Below the pieces are notes generated by a model. That model ran no database searches, had not been told where the DNA came from, and was given only the letters and a program-made list of their open reading frames with translations. From an uncultured Rhodospirillaceae bacterium (lineage in GTDB: Bacteria > Pseudomonadota > Alphaproteobacteria > Rhodospirillales > Magnetospirillaceae): a stretch of DNA of 51,395 bases. Shown piece by piece: positions 38,305-46,723 of this stretch. Numbering within the stretch: the first letter of the stretch is position 1; each line of letters opens with the position of its first letter. The position numbers and the translations under genes are program-made. The stretch covers positions 1-51,395 of the forward strand of contig CAIYCT010000035.1 in NCBI GenBank assembly GCA_903924765.1. The letters are read 5' to 3'.

Positions 38305-39877
38305 AGGCCAGCACGGTCATGTCGTCGCGCAAATGTTCCTCGCCGCGCCACTGACCCAGTTTTTCTTGCAGCAAAGTCAATTGGTCGGTCAGTGGACGGT
38401 CGCTGAAATCGGCCAGGATGGCCTCCAGACGGCGGCGGCCCAACAGGCGGCGTTGCGGTCCGCCCACCTGATCAATGATGCCGTCGGTGAACAAGATGAA
38501 GGTGTCGCCCGGTTCATAGGGGATGATCTGCGATTGAAATGAATGGTCGGACGGGCTATCCGCGTAGCCAAGGCTAATCTTGTCGCCCTTGATGGTGTGT
38601 TGGGCACCAGCGATGCGGGCCACCAGAGACAGCCCCGCTCCAGCGAATTTCACGAGTTTCTGAACGGGATCGATGACGCAGATAGCGGCGTCCAGGCCGT
38701 CGTTGGAACGGGCGTATAAACCGTCCTTGCCGTCCTGACGCAGGGCGGTCTTGACCAGAAGGTTTATGCCGGACAGGATTTGCGCCGGGTCTTCGTGACC
38801 CAGATGGTGCAAGACCAGGCCTAGGGCCGATGAGGCCACCGCACTCATGAACGCGCCGGGAACGCCGTGGCCTGTGCAGTCCATCAAAGCGATGACGCCC
38901 TTGTCGCCGAAAGCCCCTGCCCAATAAAAGTCACCGCCCACTTGATCCAACGGATGCCAGCCCACCGCCCATTCATCGACGATTCCGTTCAAGGCTTCGG
39001 GCCCCGGCAGCAACGCGCCTTGCAAGCGGGCGGCGTAGTGGATGCCGTCCTTAATGGATTGGTGGGCTCGCTCCAAATCGGCGGTGCGGTCAGCGACTCG
39101 TTTTTCCAGGTCGCGGGCCAGATCGGATAATTCGCCTTCGGCTTTGTCTCGTTGGTTCAGCCCTTGTTGAAAATTGGTCAACAAAGCCTGAACCGTGTTG
39201 GACAACGCGCCCAATTCGTCGGACTTATGCCCCGACGGTACGGTTAGAGGAAAAGCACCGGGGTGAAGCGGGTCCACATCGGCGATGTTCCCGGTGATGG
39301 ACAAAATCGGGCGGGTGATCAGGCGATGGAACACCATTACCACCAGCACGCTGATCAATAAGGCGCGCAGCATTCCGATCCATAAGACACGTTTGACCCG
39401 TTCGAAAAAGAGCAGGGTCAATTTGGCCGGGTCCAGTGTGACCTTCAGGGTGCCGACTTTGGAGACTTGGCGGTCGATTCCCTTAGCTTCCAGCGAGCGT
39501 TCATAGCTGACGATGTCGCCCATGGCCATATCGGCAAAAGGAAACGACACTGGTTTGGCGACGATGCGGCCCAGTTCGGTGCCGAAATTGTCGATCAAAC
39601 GCACCTCGATCACAGCGGGGTTACGGGCGACGCCTTGGACCACTTCAGCGGCCAATTCATCGGACAACTGAAATGCTGCTTCCGAGGCGGACTCGTTGAC
39701 CAAGGATAATTCCTCGTCCATCACCCGGACGATGGCGGCGCGTTCAGCCTTCCACTCGCTGGCAAGTTCCCACAAGCTGGTGGCCGTTCCTGCGACGAGG
39801 GCAATGACCAAGGTCGCCAAGGCTTGCTTGACAAGCAGACGATCCCAAAAACGGCCCGAGGAAAGTTGGATGATCAT
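38291..39877 (-). CDS. membrane SpoIIE-type PP2C serine phosphatase with HAMP domain
   Basis: SpoIIE-type phosphatases dephosphorylate anti-anti-sigma-like proteins. The 528-residue protein has a membrane segment at about 16-34, a periplasmic sensor region, and a second membrane segment at about 175-195 followed by a HAMP domain. A coiled-coil stretch (EKRVADRTADLERAHQSIKDG) leads to a PP2C-type domain with VGGDFYWAGAFGDKG and LMDCTGHGVPGAFMS, which supply the metal-binding aspartates. The start is uncertain: in-frame ATGs at 39877, 39916 and 39961 all lack a good ribosome-binding site. No partner kinase or STAS protein is nearby. The 3' end overlaps the helicase by 14 bp. Confidence 0.85.
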   Translation of the reverse strand: MIIQLSSGRFWDRLLVKQALATLVIALVAGTATSLWELASEWKAERAAIVRVMDEELSLVNESASEAAFQLSDELAAEVVQGVARNPAVIEVRLIDNFGTELGRIVAKPVSFPFADMAMGDIVSYERSLEAKGIDRQVSKVGTLKVTLDPAKLTLLFFERVKRVLWIGMLRALLISVLVVMVFHRLITRPILSITGNIADVDPLHPGAFPLTVPSGHKSDELGALSNTVQALLTNFQQGLNQRDKAEGELSDLARDLEKRVADRTADLERAHQSIKDGIHYAARLQGALLPGPEALNGIVDEWAVGWHPLDQVGGDFYWAGAFGDKGVIALMDCTGHGVPGAFMSAVASSALGLVLHHLGHEDPAQILSGINLLVKTALRQDGKDGLYARSNDGLDAAICVIDPVQKLVKFAGAGLSLVARIAGAQHTIKGDKISLGYADSPSDHSFQSQIIPYEPGDTFILFTDGIIDQVGGPQRRLLGRRRLEAILADFSDRPLTDQLTLLQEKLGQWRGEEHLRDDMTVLAFRPS

Positions 39878-39978
39878 GAGGAATTTGCGCGATGCTCGTA
39901 TTAAGTCATTCCTCATAGCACACAATTTGGGAAAGTTTCGAGACTTGACTCGTTGATGCAATCACGCAAGCTGTGGAT

Positions 39979-42747
39979 ATGAACATTGGAATGACCTTTC
40001 TGACTTTCATCCGCCGCAAAAAGAAAAGCGTGGCTGCCATTGTGGTTGCTGTATTGCTGGTCGTGGGCGGGTTGGAGATTTTGCCCGATATGGGCTTGCG
40101 CTGGGGGCTGGTCAAGGAATTGACCGCCTTGGGCATGGCCAGCGTTCATGTGGGCGACACCGATCTTCAGCTGTTTGGCGGCCGCGTGGTGGTGCGGGGC
40201 GTTTCGGCCCAACCGTCATTGGGCGAAGCTTTGGGCCTTAGCGGCTTGGACGTGTTGGTAAATTGGCGGCGATTGCTGTCCAAGCAGGTGTCGGTCGACA
40301 AGGCCAATGTGGACGGGCTGAGCGTCACCATCCACCGCAAGCGCGGGCAATTGGAAATCAATGGCATCAATTTTCTCCAAGACCAGCCTTCTTCGTCGGT
40401 GACTCCCACTCCTTCCACGCCCCAACCTCCTTCCACGCCAGCGGCCAGTCCGTGGAGCGTGGATGTCACCGAGCTGCATTTTCAACAAGGCCGCATCCGC
40501 TATGAAGACGAATTGCTAAAGCTGGATGTGAACATTTCTCAGTTGGACATTTTCGACGTCAAAAGCCTGCAACCGGACCTTCCCGCCCGCTTTCACCTGA
40601 TGGGCACGGTGAATGGTCATGCGGTGGAGATCGATGGTTCCGCGCGTCTCTTCGCACCGGCTCCGGCGTTTCAAGTGGAGATGGATGTGAAAGGGATGGA
40701 TTTGGCTCCGTTTGAAACAGCGTTGAAAGCGGCGGGCCTGGACAAACTGAGCGGTCGAGTTTCCGTTCATGCCGCCCTATCCGGCGATCTGGCGGCTTCG
40801 CCTGTCCTTGCCGTGGAGGCCAAGGCACAGATCGAGGCTTTGCAACTGGCGGACATGCTGCAAATTGATCAAGCCCAAATCAGCCTTTCCCACGCCAAAA
40901 TTATGCCCGCCACGGGGCAATTCGACGGCCAAGCGTCGGTTTCCGCGCATCAAGCAGCGTGGAAGCAAGGCGGAACCAAACTGTCCGCGACCAACGCCAA
41001 TCTGGCTTTTGACAGCGTGTCTTGCGCGCCGGATAAGGGCAAAGCGGATGGCAAGGTTTCCGTGGCGATCGACGCTCTGTCTTATGAGGATGCCTCCGTA
41101 AAAGCTGATCCTAAGCAAATGGCGTGGGTCGGTTCGTTCGCCGCGACCTTGAAAAACGGCGCTTTGACGGCGTTGCATCAAGAGGGACATTTCAAGGATT
41201 CCGGGGCGGCGGTGTCCGTGCCGGGATTCCACTATTCCCACAAGGCGCTTTCCATGGATGTGGCGTCCGATTTGTCTTTTTCCGGGGCGAAGCCGGGTGT
41301 TGCCGCCACCGTCTCTCTTGGCGTCGACGGGTTCATTCTTGCCGACGACAAGGGGCGGCAAACTTTGGTGTCGGTTCGTCATGGGGATGTGGACACGGCG
41401 CGGATGGACGTGTCGGGTTCCATCACTGTCAACCGCATTCAAGCCAGCGATTTGAAAGCGTTGAAGGGGAGTGGTTATCCCTGGCGGGTGGAAGCTGGCT
41501 CGGTCCTGACGACGAAGGCCAGCGTCTCATCCGCCGGGGCCATTGCAGTGGGTTCGGTGGCGCTGAACGACGCTACGTTCCGAGTGACTCGCAGCGCCGA
41601 CGGCATTGTGGGGCTTCCCGCCGCTGCCGAACCGTCGACGGCAAAGCCGCAAGCGGACACGTCCGCGCCGTTAAAGTTTTCCTTGGGACGGTTCGTTATC
41701 GGCGGCAAAAGCCGGGTGGAGTTCGAGGACAAATCGCTGGCGGAAACCATGCGCATGAGTCTGGCCAATCTGGCCTTAAGCGTCGCCGATTTGGTCTCGG
41801 ATCGACCCAATCGCGACAGCGCGTTCGATCTAAAGGCCCAAGTCGCTCAAGCCACTCTGACCGCCAAGGGAACGCTGCGTCCCTTTGCCGATCAACCCAC
41901 AGGCGCCATGACCGGAACCATTGCCGCGTTCGAATTGCCGCCGTTGTCCCCCTATGCGTCCAACGCCCTGGGGGTGCAGTTGCAAACCGGCCATCTGGAT
42001 AGCGACATCAAAATCGAGGTGGATAAAGGCGCGCTGAACGGCAAGATCCAATTGACGTTGTCCAACTTGGCGGTGGCTGAACCTCAAGGGGCGGCGCGGC
42101 TGGCTAAATCCACTGGGATGCCGTTGCAAACCGTGTTGGGTCTGCTGAAGGACGACCAAGACCGTATTCATCTGACCGTGCCGGTGGGCGGCAACATTTC
42201 CGATCCCAGCTATGACGTCAGCGACGCGGTCTCGCAAGCTATCGGCGGAGCGCTTCGATCCACCGCAGCCACAACGCTAGAAATCCTTTTCCCGGTGGCG
42301 GGGCTGATCGATTTGCTGGGTCAGGACGGCAACGGACTCATGGCCTTGGACCCCATCGTGTTTCCACCGGGCAAGGATGAGTTGGACAAGGCCCAGTTGG
42401 AGCGGATCGCTACCCTTGGCGGGCTAATGAAGTCGCGGCCTCAAATCGTCTTGACCTTGTGCGGAATCGCCACCATCTCTGCCGATTGGCCGGTGATGTT
42501 GGAGCAAAAAAAGACCGAACAGTTGGGTGTTTTGTATCGACTGCAAAAAGCCATGGATATGGAAGCCAAACCCCAGGCGGTCGCGCCGGATGCCGACGCT
42601 TTGGAAGACTTGGCGTCCCGGCGGGCCGGGGCGATCAAGGCGGAGCTGACCGGTCAATCGGGCATTGATGCCGGACGATTGTACGGCTGCCATCCCACGG
42701 TCGAAACCGACCCCAAGGCGGTCCCCAGCGTGCGGTTGAGTCTCTGA
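39979..42747 (+). CDS. AsmA-family, DUF748 domain-containing protein
   Basis: DUF748/AsmA proteins are large inner-membrane-anchored periplasmic proteins, now discussed as bridges for lipid transport to the outer membrane. The 922-residue product has an N-terminal cytoplasmic stub (FIRRKKK), one membrane segment (about 14-32), then a long beta-rich region. Its VHVGDTDLQLFGGRVVVRGVS and VSVDKANVDGLSVTIHRKRG are typical of the family. A Pro/Ser/Thr linker (about 138-155) separates the first domain. The C-terminus contains FPPGKDELDKAQLERIATL, the OmpA-like tail common in this family. The ATG at 39979 is weakly supported; a GTG at 39973 and an ATG at 39991 are alternatives. A strong hairpin follows the stop codon. 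Confidence 0.82.
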   Translation: MNIGMTFLTFIRRKKKSVAAIVVAVLLVVGGLEILPDMGLRWGLVKELTALGMASVHVGDTDLQLFGGRVVVRGVSAQPSLGEALGLSGLDVLVNWRRLLSKQVSVDKANVDGLSVTIHRKRGQLEINGINFLQDQPSSSVTPTPSTPQPPSTPAASPWSVDVTELHFQQGRIRYEDELLKLDVNISQLDIFDVKSLQPDLPARFHLMGTVNGHAVEIDGSARLFAPAPAFQVEMDVKGMDLAPFETALKAAGLDKLSGRVSVHAALSGDLAASPVLAVEAKAQIEALQLADMLQIDQAQISLSHAKIMPATGQFDGQASVSAHQAAWKQGGTKLSATNANLAFDSVSCAPDKGKADGKVSVAIDALSYEDASVKADPKQMAWVGSFAATLKNGALTALHQEGHFKDSGAAVSVPGFHYSHKALSMDVASDLSFSGAKPGVAATVSLGVDGFILADDKGRQTLVSVRHGDVDTARMDVSGSITVNRIQASDLKALKGSGYPWRVEAGSVLTTKASVSSAGAIAVGSVALNDATFRVTRSADGIVGLPAAAEPSTAKPQADTSAPLKFSLGRFVIGGKSRVEFEDKSLAETMRMSLANLALSVADLVSDRPNRDSAFDLKAQVAQATLTAKGTLRPFADQPTGAMTGTIAAFELPPLSPYASNALGVQLQTGHLDSDIKIEVDKGALNGKIQLTLSNLAVAEPQGAARLAKSTGMPLQTVLGLLKDDQDRIHLTVPVGGNISDPSYDVSDAVSQAIGGALRSTAATTLEILFPVAGLIDLLGQDGNGLMALDPIVFPPGKDELDKAQLERIATLGGLMKSRPQIVLTLCGIATISADWPVMLEQKKTEQLGVLYRLQKAMDMEAKPQAVAPDADALEDLASRRAGAIKAELTGQSGIDAGRLYGCHPTVETDPKAVPSVRLSL

Positions 42748-42754
42748 GGGAGTT

Positions 42755-42788
42755 GGAGCGTGACGCAAGTCACGCTCCTCCATGCTTT
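42755..42788. terminator. bidirectional terminator between DUF748 gene and nemA-like gene
   Basis: A perfect 10-bp stem (42755-42764 with 42769-42778, core GAGCGTGAC) capped by a GCAA tetraloop is followed by TCCATGCTTTT. It lies 7 bp after the DUF748 stop codon and just before the convergent nemA-like stop codon. Confidence 0.75.
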
Positions 42789-43840
42789 TAGGCTAGGAAC
42801 GGATAATCCAGATAGCCTTGCGGTCCTTGGCCGAAGAACGTTTCCGGGTGCTGCTCGTTCAGCGCTGCGTTAAGGCGCAACCGCTGCGGCAAATCGGGGT
42901 TGGCGATAAACGCCTTGCCGAAAGCGACCGCGTCCGCTTCGTTGTCCGCCAAAACGTGTTCGGCTGTTTCTTTGGTGAACCCTTCGTTGGCGATATAAAT
43001 TCCGCCAAACTCTTTCTTGAGCTGCGGCCCGATGCGGTCTTCGCCCAAATGCTCGCGCGCGCAGATGAAGGCAATCTTGCGCTTGCCCAATTCCCGAGCA
43101 ACATAACCGAAGGTCGCCAAGGGATTGCTGTCCCCCATGGATTGCGCATCGCCGCGAGGCGCCAAGTGCATGCCGACGCGCCCCGCGCCCCACACCGAGA
43201 TGACCGCGTCGGTGACCTCCAGCATCAAGCGGGCGCGATTTTCGATGGAGCCGCCATAGCGGTCGGTTCGTTTATTGGTGCTGTCTTGGAGGAATTGATC
43301 CAGCAGATAGCCATTCGCGCCATGGATTTCCACCGCATCGAATCCTGCCGCCATCGCATTGACCGCACCGGAGTGATAGGCCTCGATAATGCCGGGGATT
43401 TCGCCAAGCTCCAGAGCGCGCGGCACGGGATAAGGGTCTTGCTTGCTCAAAAGCCGCACATGGCCTTCCGCGGCAATGGCGCTGGGGGCAACCGGTTGTT
43501 TGCCGTCCAGATAATAGGGGTGAGAGATGCGCCCCACATGCCAAAGCTGCAAAGCAATTAAGCCGCCAGCGTCATGAACCGCTTTGGTGATCAGTTTCCA
43601 GCCTTCGACTTGCTCGGGCGACCAGATGCCGGGCGTATCGGGATAGCCAACGCCCATGGGCGTCACCGCCGTGGCTTCCGACAAAATAAGACCAGCCGAA
43701 GCGCGTTGCACATAATACTCCGCCATCATCGCGTTTGGCACACGCCCAACGCTTGCGTGGCAGCGTGTCAAGGGAGACATAACGACGCGGTTCGGCAGCG
43801 TAAGGTCGCCGATCTTCAAGGTATCGAACAAGCTGGGCAT
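42788..43840 (-). CDS. nemA: Old Yellow Enzyme family alkene reductase (N-ethylmaleimide reductase-like)
   Basis: These FMN enzymes use NAD(P)H to reduce electrophilic alkenes, nitro compounds and N-ethylmaleimide. The 350-residue protein begins SLFDTLKIGDLTLPNRVVMSPLTR and contains LWHVGRISHP, EIHGANGYLLDQFL with the active-site His and Asn of this family, and TDRYGGSIENR. The C-terminal segment AFGKAFIANPDLP binds the FMN phosphate. It is monocistronic, with an upstream region holding a perfect palindromic operator at 43895-43917. No HxlR/TetR-type regulator gene is adjacent in this window, so the repressor would be encoded elsewhere. Confidence 0.93.
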   Translation of the reverse strand: MPSLFDTLKIGDLTLPNRVVMSPLTRCHASVGRVPNAMMAEYYVQRASAGLILSEATAVTPMGVGYPDTPGIWSPEQVEGWKLITKAVHDAGGLIALQLWHVGRISHPYYLDGKQPVAPSAIAAEGHVRLLSKQDPYPVPRALELGEIPGIIEAYHSGAVNAMAAGFDAVEIHGANGYLLDQFLQDSTNKRTDRYGGSIENRARLMLEVTDAVISVWGAGRVGMHLAPRGDAQSMGDSNPLATFGYVARELGKRKIAFICAREHLGEDRIGPQLKKEFGGIYIANEGFTKETAEHVLADNEADAVAFGKAFIANPDLPQRLRLNAALNEQHPETFFGQGPQGYLDYPFLA

Positions 43841-43883
43841 AATTGATTTCCCTTATGGTGGTGGCGCAAGATAGGCGGGATCG

Positions 43884-43917
43884 CTATAAATCTTATAGTT
43901 CAAAAATACCGAACTAT
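43884..43917. promoter_or_regulatory. two overlapping palindromes upstream of the nemA-like gene
   Basis: CTATAA-ATC-TTATAG (43884-43898) is a perfect 15-bp dyad. Overlapping it, ATAGTTC (43895-43901) and GAACTAT (43911-43917) form a perfect 7-bp repeat with a 9-nt spacer. They lie 44-77 bp upstream of the nemA-like start, in an AT-rich island. This is typical of a repressor operator; the second dyad has the general form of HxlR-type sites, but this is inferred. Confidence 0.6.
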
Positions 43918-43965
43918 TGGACAATATGTCAAGCCCTTTTTAATCGGTCATTATGCGGCTTTACC

Positions 43966-44460
43966 CTAAGGCGATAGGTCTAGAATCGGCAGGGCGCGGG
44001 ACTCTAGGTATTCCTCGACCTCGTCTTCGATCTGAAGCGATTCGGTGAATTTGGGGAAGCGCACCAGCCAGGCGGACAAGCTGCCCAGCAGCAGCGATGT
44101 GGGCAGGTGCAGATCGCCCCGTCGTTCCAGGCCGGATACAGCCACCCATTCCCAATGGGTGCTTTCGCCGTTCAGCACCGGGGCGAATTCGTCATCGACC
44201 CTCAAGCCGTACAGGATGTTCTTTTTGGAATAGGTGGCGGCGTTGCCCAGCTCGATCAAATCGTCCTTGGTGGCGACGATGCCCGCTTCTTCCTGCAATT
44301 CCCGCAAAGCGGTCCTGAACGGACGCTCGCCGGGGTTCAGTCCGCCGCCGAAGAAGTTCCATTGACCGGCATTGCGCGTGGTTGGCGCGCGCCTGGCCAG
44401 CAGAACTCTCCGGGTCGATGAACTTACCACGGCTACCCAGATGGACGTCCGCAAGGCCAT
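43966..44460 (-). CDS. NUDIX hydrolase
   Basis: The 164-residue protein carries a full NUDIX box, GLNPGERPFRTALRELQEEAGI, here split as GLNPGERPFR and TALRELQEEAGI, matching GX5EX7REUXEEXGU. The preceding WNFFGG and the ESTHWEWVAV stretch fit the fold. Substrate unknown; these enzymes cleave nucleoside diphosphates linked to another group. The start is unsure: the ATG at 44460 begins MALRTSIWVAVV, the natural start of the first strand, while an ATG at 44514 and a GTG at 44532 extend it by 18 and 24 residues. An insertion sequence begins about 30 bp beyond the longest form, so the native promoter may be displaced. Confidence 0.85.
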   Translation of the reverse strand: MALRTSIWVAVVSSSTRRVLLARRAPTTRNAGQWNFFGGGLNPGERPFRTALRELQEEAGIVATKDDLIELGNAATYSKKNILYGLRVDDEFAPVLNGESTHWEWVAVSGLERRGDLHLPTSLLLGSLSAWLVRFPKFTESLQIEDEVEEYLESRALPILDLSP

Positions 44461-44618
44461 GAAGCGCGTCTCGCAAGCGATTAAGGAAACAGTTTCGCCA
44501 TTGTGATGAAACATGGGATCAGGATCAATCACGAAAGCGGGAGATTTTTATACTTTCACACTGTCATTAGCAAATAGAGATGACCGATTTTGTAGCACAT
44601 CAATTGACCGCTCTGTTT

Positions 44619-44650
44619 AGCCCTGGGGGTGGCATGCCACCCCCAGGGCT
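44619..44650. terminator. perfect 32-bp palindrome inside the IS
   Basis: Positions 44619-44634 and 44635-44650 are exact inverse complements (core CTGGGGGTGGCA/TGCCACCCCCAG), with no loop, followed by TTTT on the plus strand. It lies 17 bp downstream of the transposase stop codon. It would insulate the transposase from outside transcription and vice versa. Confidence 0.7.
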
Positions 44651-44667
44651 TTTCGCGTCGAGCGGGG

Positions 44668-45843
44668 TCACGCGGCCACTTTCAACGGCTCGGTTTTGAG
44701 CGTTCCGTCTGGGTGGTATCGGCCTAAACATCTTGGGCCGTGGAAGACGGCCAAGCTTTCATCGCTGTAGTGGTGGACCCGGACTTTGCATTTGACGTAG
44801 TGATGCCGGTGCTGGTTATCGGCGATTTGCAAGATGCGATTGTGGAACCGTACGGTATTGTCTTTGCCGACGATACGATCTTCCTGAATGCACAGGATAT
44901 CGCTGAGGTTCTTGCCATCCCAAGGCGTAAAGGCGCTTTCTGTTTCGGCGGGAGCTTCGCGGAACTGGCGATTATGGTTTGGGATGTAGGTCTCGGTCAG
45001 AAAGCGGTTGGCCTCTTCCTTGGTGGTAATGCCACGTAGACGTAGTTCCTGGGGTAGTCGGCCCTGCAAGGTTCCAAACATGCGTTCTGATCGCCCCCTG
45101 GCTTCGGGAGAATAGGCCGCAATCAGGTCGATCCCCAAGCGCATCAAGGCACTGTGGAACTGGGTCGGATTGTCCTTATCGACTTTCCCGGCATCGGTGG
45201 TCGTCCAGTAATGAGACCCTCGATCGGCGTACAATGAGCAGAACAAGCCGTGCTGTTCGATGACCTCGTGGACACCGCGCAGACTGCTCATGGTGCCTTC
45301 TTCTTCCACAAAGAACGCCGAATAAATATCGCTGCTGGCATCGTCCATGGTCACGATCAAATCCCAATACTCACCCGCCACCCATTGATGGGTTGACCCA
45401 TCTTGGTGCAGCATCATTCCCACCATCGGCTTCCTTGGGCGGCGCAGACGGTGTGCCCCCCGGCGCTTGGCGCGGCCAATGTGACCAGCGGCCTGAAGCG
45501 TGTTCTTGATCCAGGTGTAACTGCACTTGACCCCGTGTTCATGGACCAGCTTCTCGTGGAAATGCCGGACGTTGAAATCAAAATATCGCGTCGTGAACAA
45601 CCCCAGAACGTGCGTCACAACATCGACCGGAATGCGCCGTCCAGACAACTTGCCAAGCCGACCATCGGCCAATCCCTCAAGCCCTTTCGCCTCGTATCGC
45701 TGTCGCCAGCGGTAAAATGAACTGAGTGAAATGCCCAATATATCTGCCGCTTCTTCGCACATTAAGCGGCCTTCTTGGTACCGCCCCATGACATCGTCAA
45801 ACCGCATCTTGCGGATCTCCTCGGATACACTGACACGACCCAT
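44668..45843 (-). CDS. IS1202/ISNCY-family DDE transposase
   Basis: The 391-residue protein has an N-terminal helix-turn-helix (EEAADILGISLSSFYRWRQRYE, here residues about 31-52) and an integrase-like catalytic domain. Likely acidic triad residues are Asp167 (MDDASSD), Asp207 (YADRGSHY) and Glu253 (GRSERMFGT); the wide spacing fits the IS1202-like group and not IS3. The ATG at 45843 follows AGAGGGGG. The gene is full length with no frameshift, so the copy may still be active. Whether it is IS1202-like by current naming should be checked against an IS database. Confidence 0.88.
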   Translation of the reverse strand: MGRVSVSEEIRKMRFDDVMGRYQEGRLMCEEAADILGISLSSFYRWRQRYEAKGLEGLADGRLGKLSGRRIPVDVVTHVLGLFTTRYFDFNVRHFHEKLVHEHGVKCSYTWIKNTLQAAGHIGRAKRRGAHRLRRPRKPMVGMMLHQDGSTHQWVAGEYWDLIVTMDDASSDIYSAFFVEEEGTMSSLRGVHEVIEQHGLFCSLYADRGSHYWTTTDAGKVDKDNPTQFHSALMRLGIDLIAAYSPEARGRSERMFGTLQGRLPQELRLRGITTKEEANRFLTETYIPNHNRQFREAPAETESAFTPWDGKNLSDILCIQEDRIVGKDNTVRFHNRILQIADNQHRHHYVKCKVRVHHYSDESLAVFHGPRCLGRYHPDGTLKTEPLKVAA

Positions 45844-46060
45844 TTAAGCCCCCTCTTGGAAGGACTCTAAAATCGGTCAGATCGTGTGCTCCTTGAATCG
45901 GTCATATCATGTGCTTGCGACAGTCAGCAAGCCAGAACTTGAACAAAACGCAAAGGCTGCGTAAAGTGCTCAACCAGCGATGCCTGCCAAGCAAATTTCA
46001 ACATCGGGCGGGACATCCCCGGCGCAGTCAGTTCCATCCTGTTTCTTCGGAGAACGTGCC

Positions 46061-46723
46061 GTGATTCAAATTCAGCATGAGCAGGCCAGGACGGGTCTGG
46101 CCATTCTCGCCTTTACGCTTGCCGTTCTAGTGGCTGACGGGGCGCATGCCCAGATGTTCGCCGCCAACGCACCCCATCCCGATGCGGGATCGCTGCAACA
46201 GCAGATCGAGCGGGAACGCAATCAGCCTCTGCCTCCCAAGCTGGCCCCGGAACAAGCGGCCCCGCAGCCGCGCGAGATGAAGCCCCCCAGCGGGACCACC
46301 CTCACGGTGTCGTCGTTTCGATTTGCGGGCAACACCAAGCTGACCGATGAACAATTGGCCCCGGTGGTTGCCTCATTCCTGAACCGGCCTCTCAGCTTTT
46401 CCGATCTTCAGGATGCAGCCACGGCCATCGCCAATTTCTATCGTGATGCCGGATGGGTGGTGCGGGCCTATCTGCCGGAACAGGAAATCCAGGGCGGCAG
46501 CGTTACCATTCAGATCGTCGAAGCGGTGTTCGGCAAGATCCAGTTCGAGGGCGACAAACCCACGCGCGGCAGCGCCACCCATATTGTGGAAATGATCAGC
46601 CATCAGCAAAAACCCGGCGAATTGCTGAATGCGGATGCTCTGGATCGCGGCCTGCTGTTGGCTGGGGATGAACCGGAACTGGCGGTGGCGGGCAGTCTGA
46701 AAGAAGGCGCTGTGGGCCAGTAG
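46061..46723 (+). pseudogene. TpsB two-partner secretion transporter, N-terminal part ended by in-frame TAG
   Basis: TpsB (FhaC/ShlB) transporters export a partner TpsA across the outer membrane. This part holds a signal peptide (hydrophobic LAILAFTLAVLVADGAHA, cleavage after AHA) and a POTRA domain (VSSFRFAGNTKLTDEQL, then LPEQEIQGGSVTIQIVEA). The GTG at 46061 follows GGAG (8-nt gap); a start at 45980 is in frame but would lengthen the signal region. The frame stops at TAG (46721-46723), codon 221, and the same frame continues directly into the beta-barrel part with ACC GAC. There is no frameshift, so one nonsense change splits a 586-residue protein. It may be a pseudogene, be suppressed, or be a sequencing error. 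Confidence 0.8.

Larger units (their letters stand above)
44562..45922 (-). mobile_element. IS1202/ISNCY-type insertion sequence
   Basis: A 1361-bp element holds one transposase gene. Its ends carry related inverted sequences: left TGTC followed by an AT-rich stretch and ATGACCGATT (44580-44589), and right (read on the minus strand) TGTCGCAAG and ATGACCGATT. Inside both ends there are repeats of AGCACA-N5-TGACCG, once on the left and twice on the right, which look like transposase-binding sites. The exact edges are estimates from these similarities. No target-site duplication is visible. The element sits between a NUDIX gene and the two-partner secretion locus. Confidence 0.75.

Noticed and set aside
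44540-45945. Target-site duplication flanking the IS
   Set aside because: The bases outside the estimated ends do not match; either lost, or the ends are slightly misplaced.
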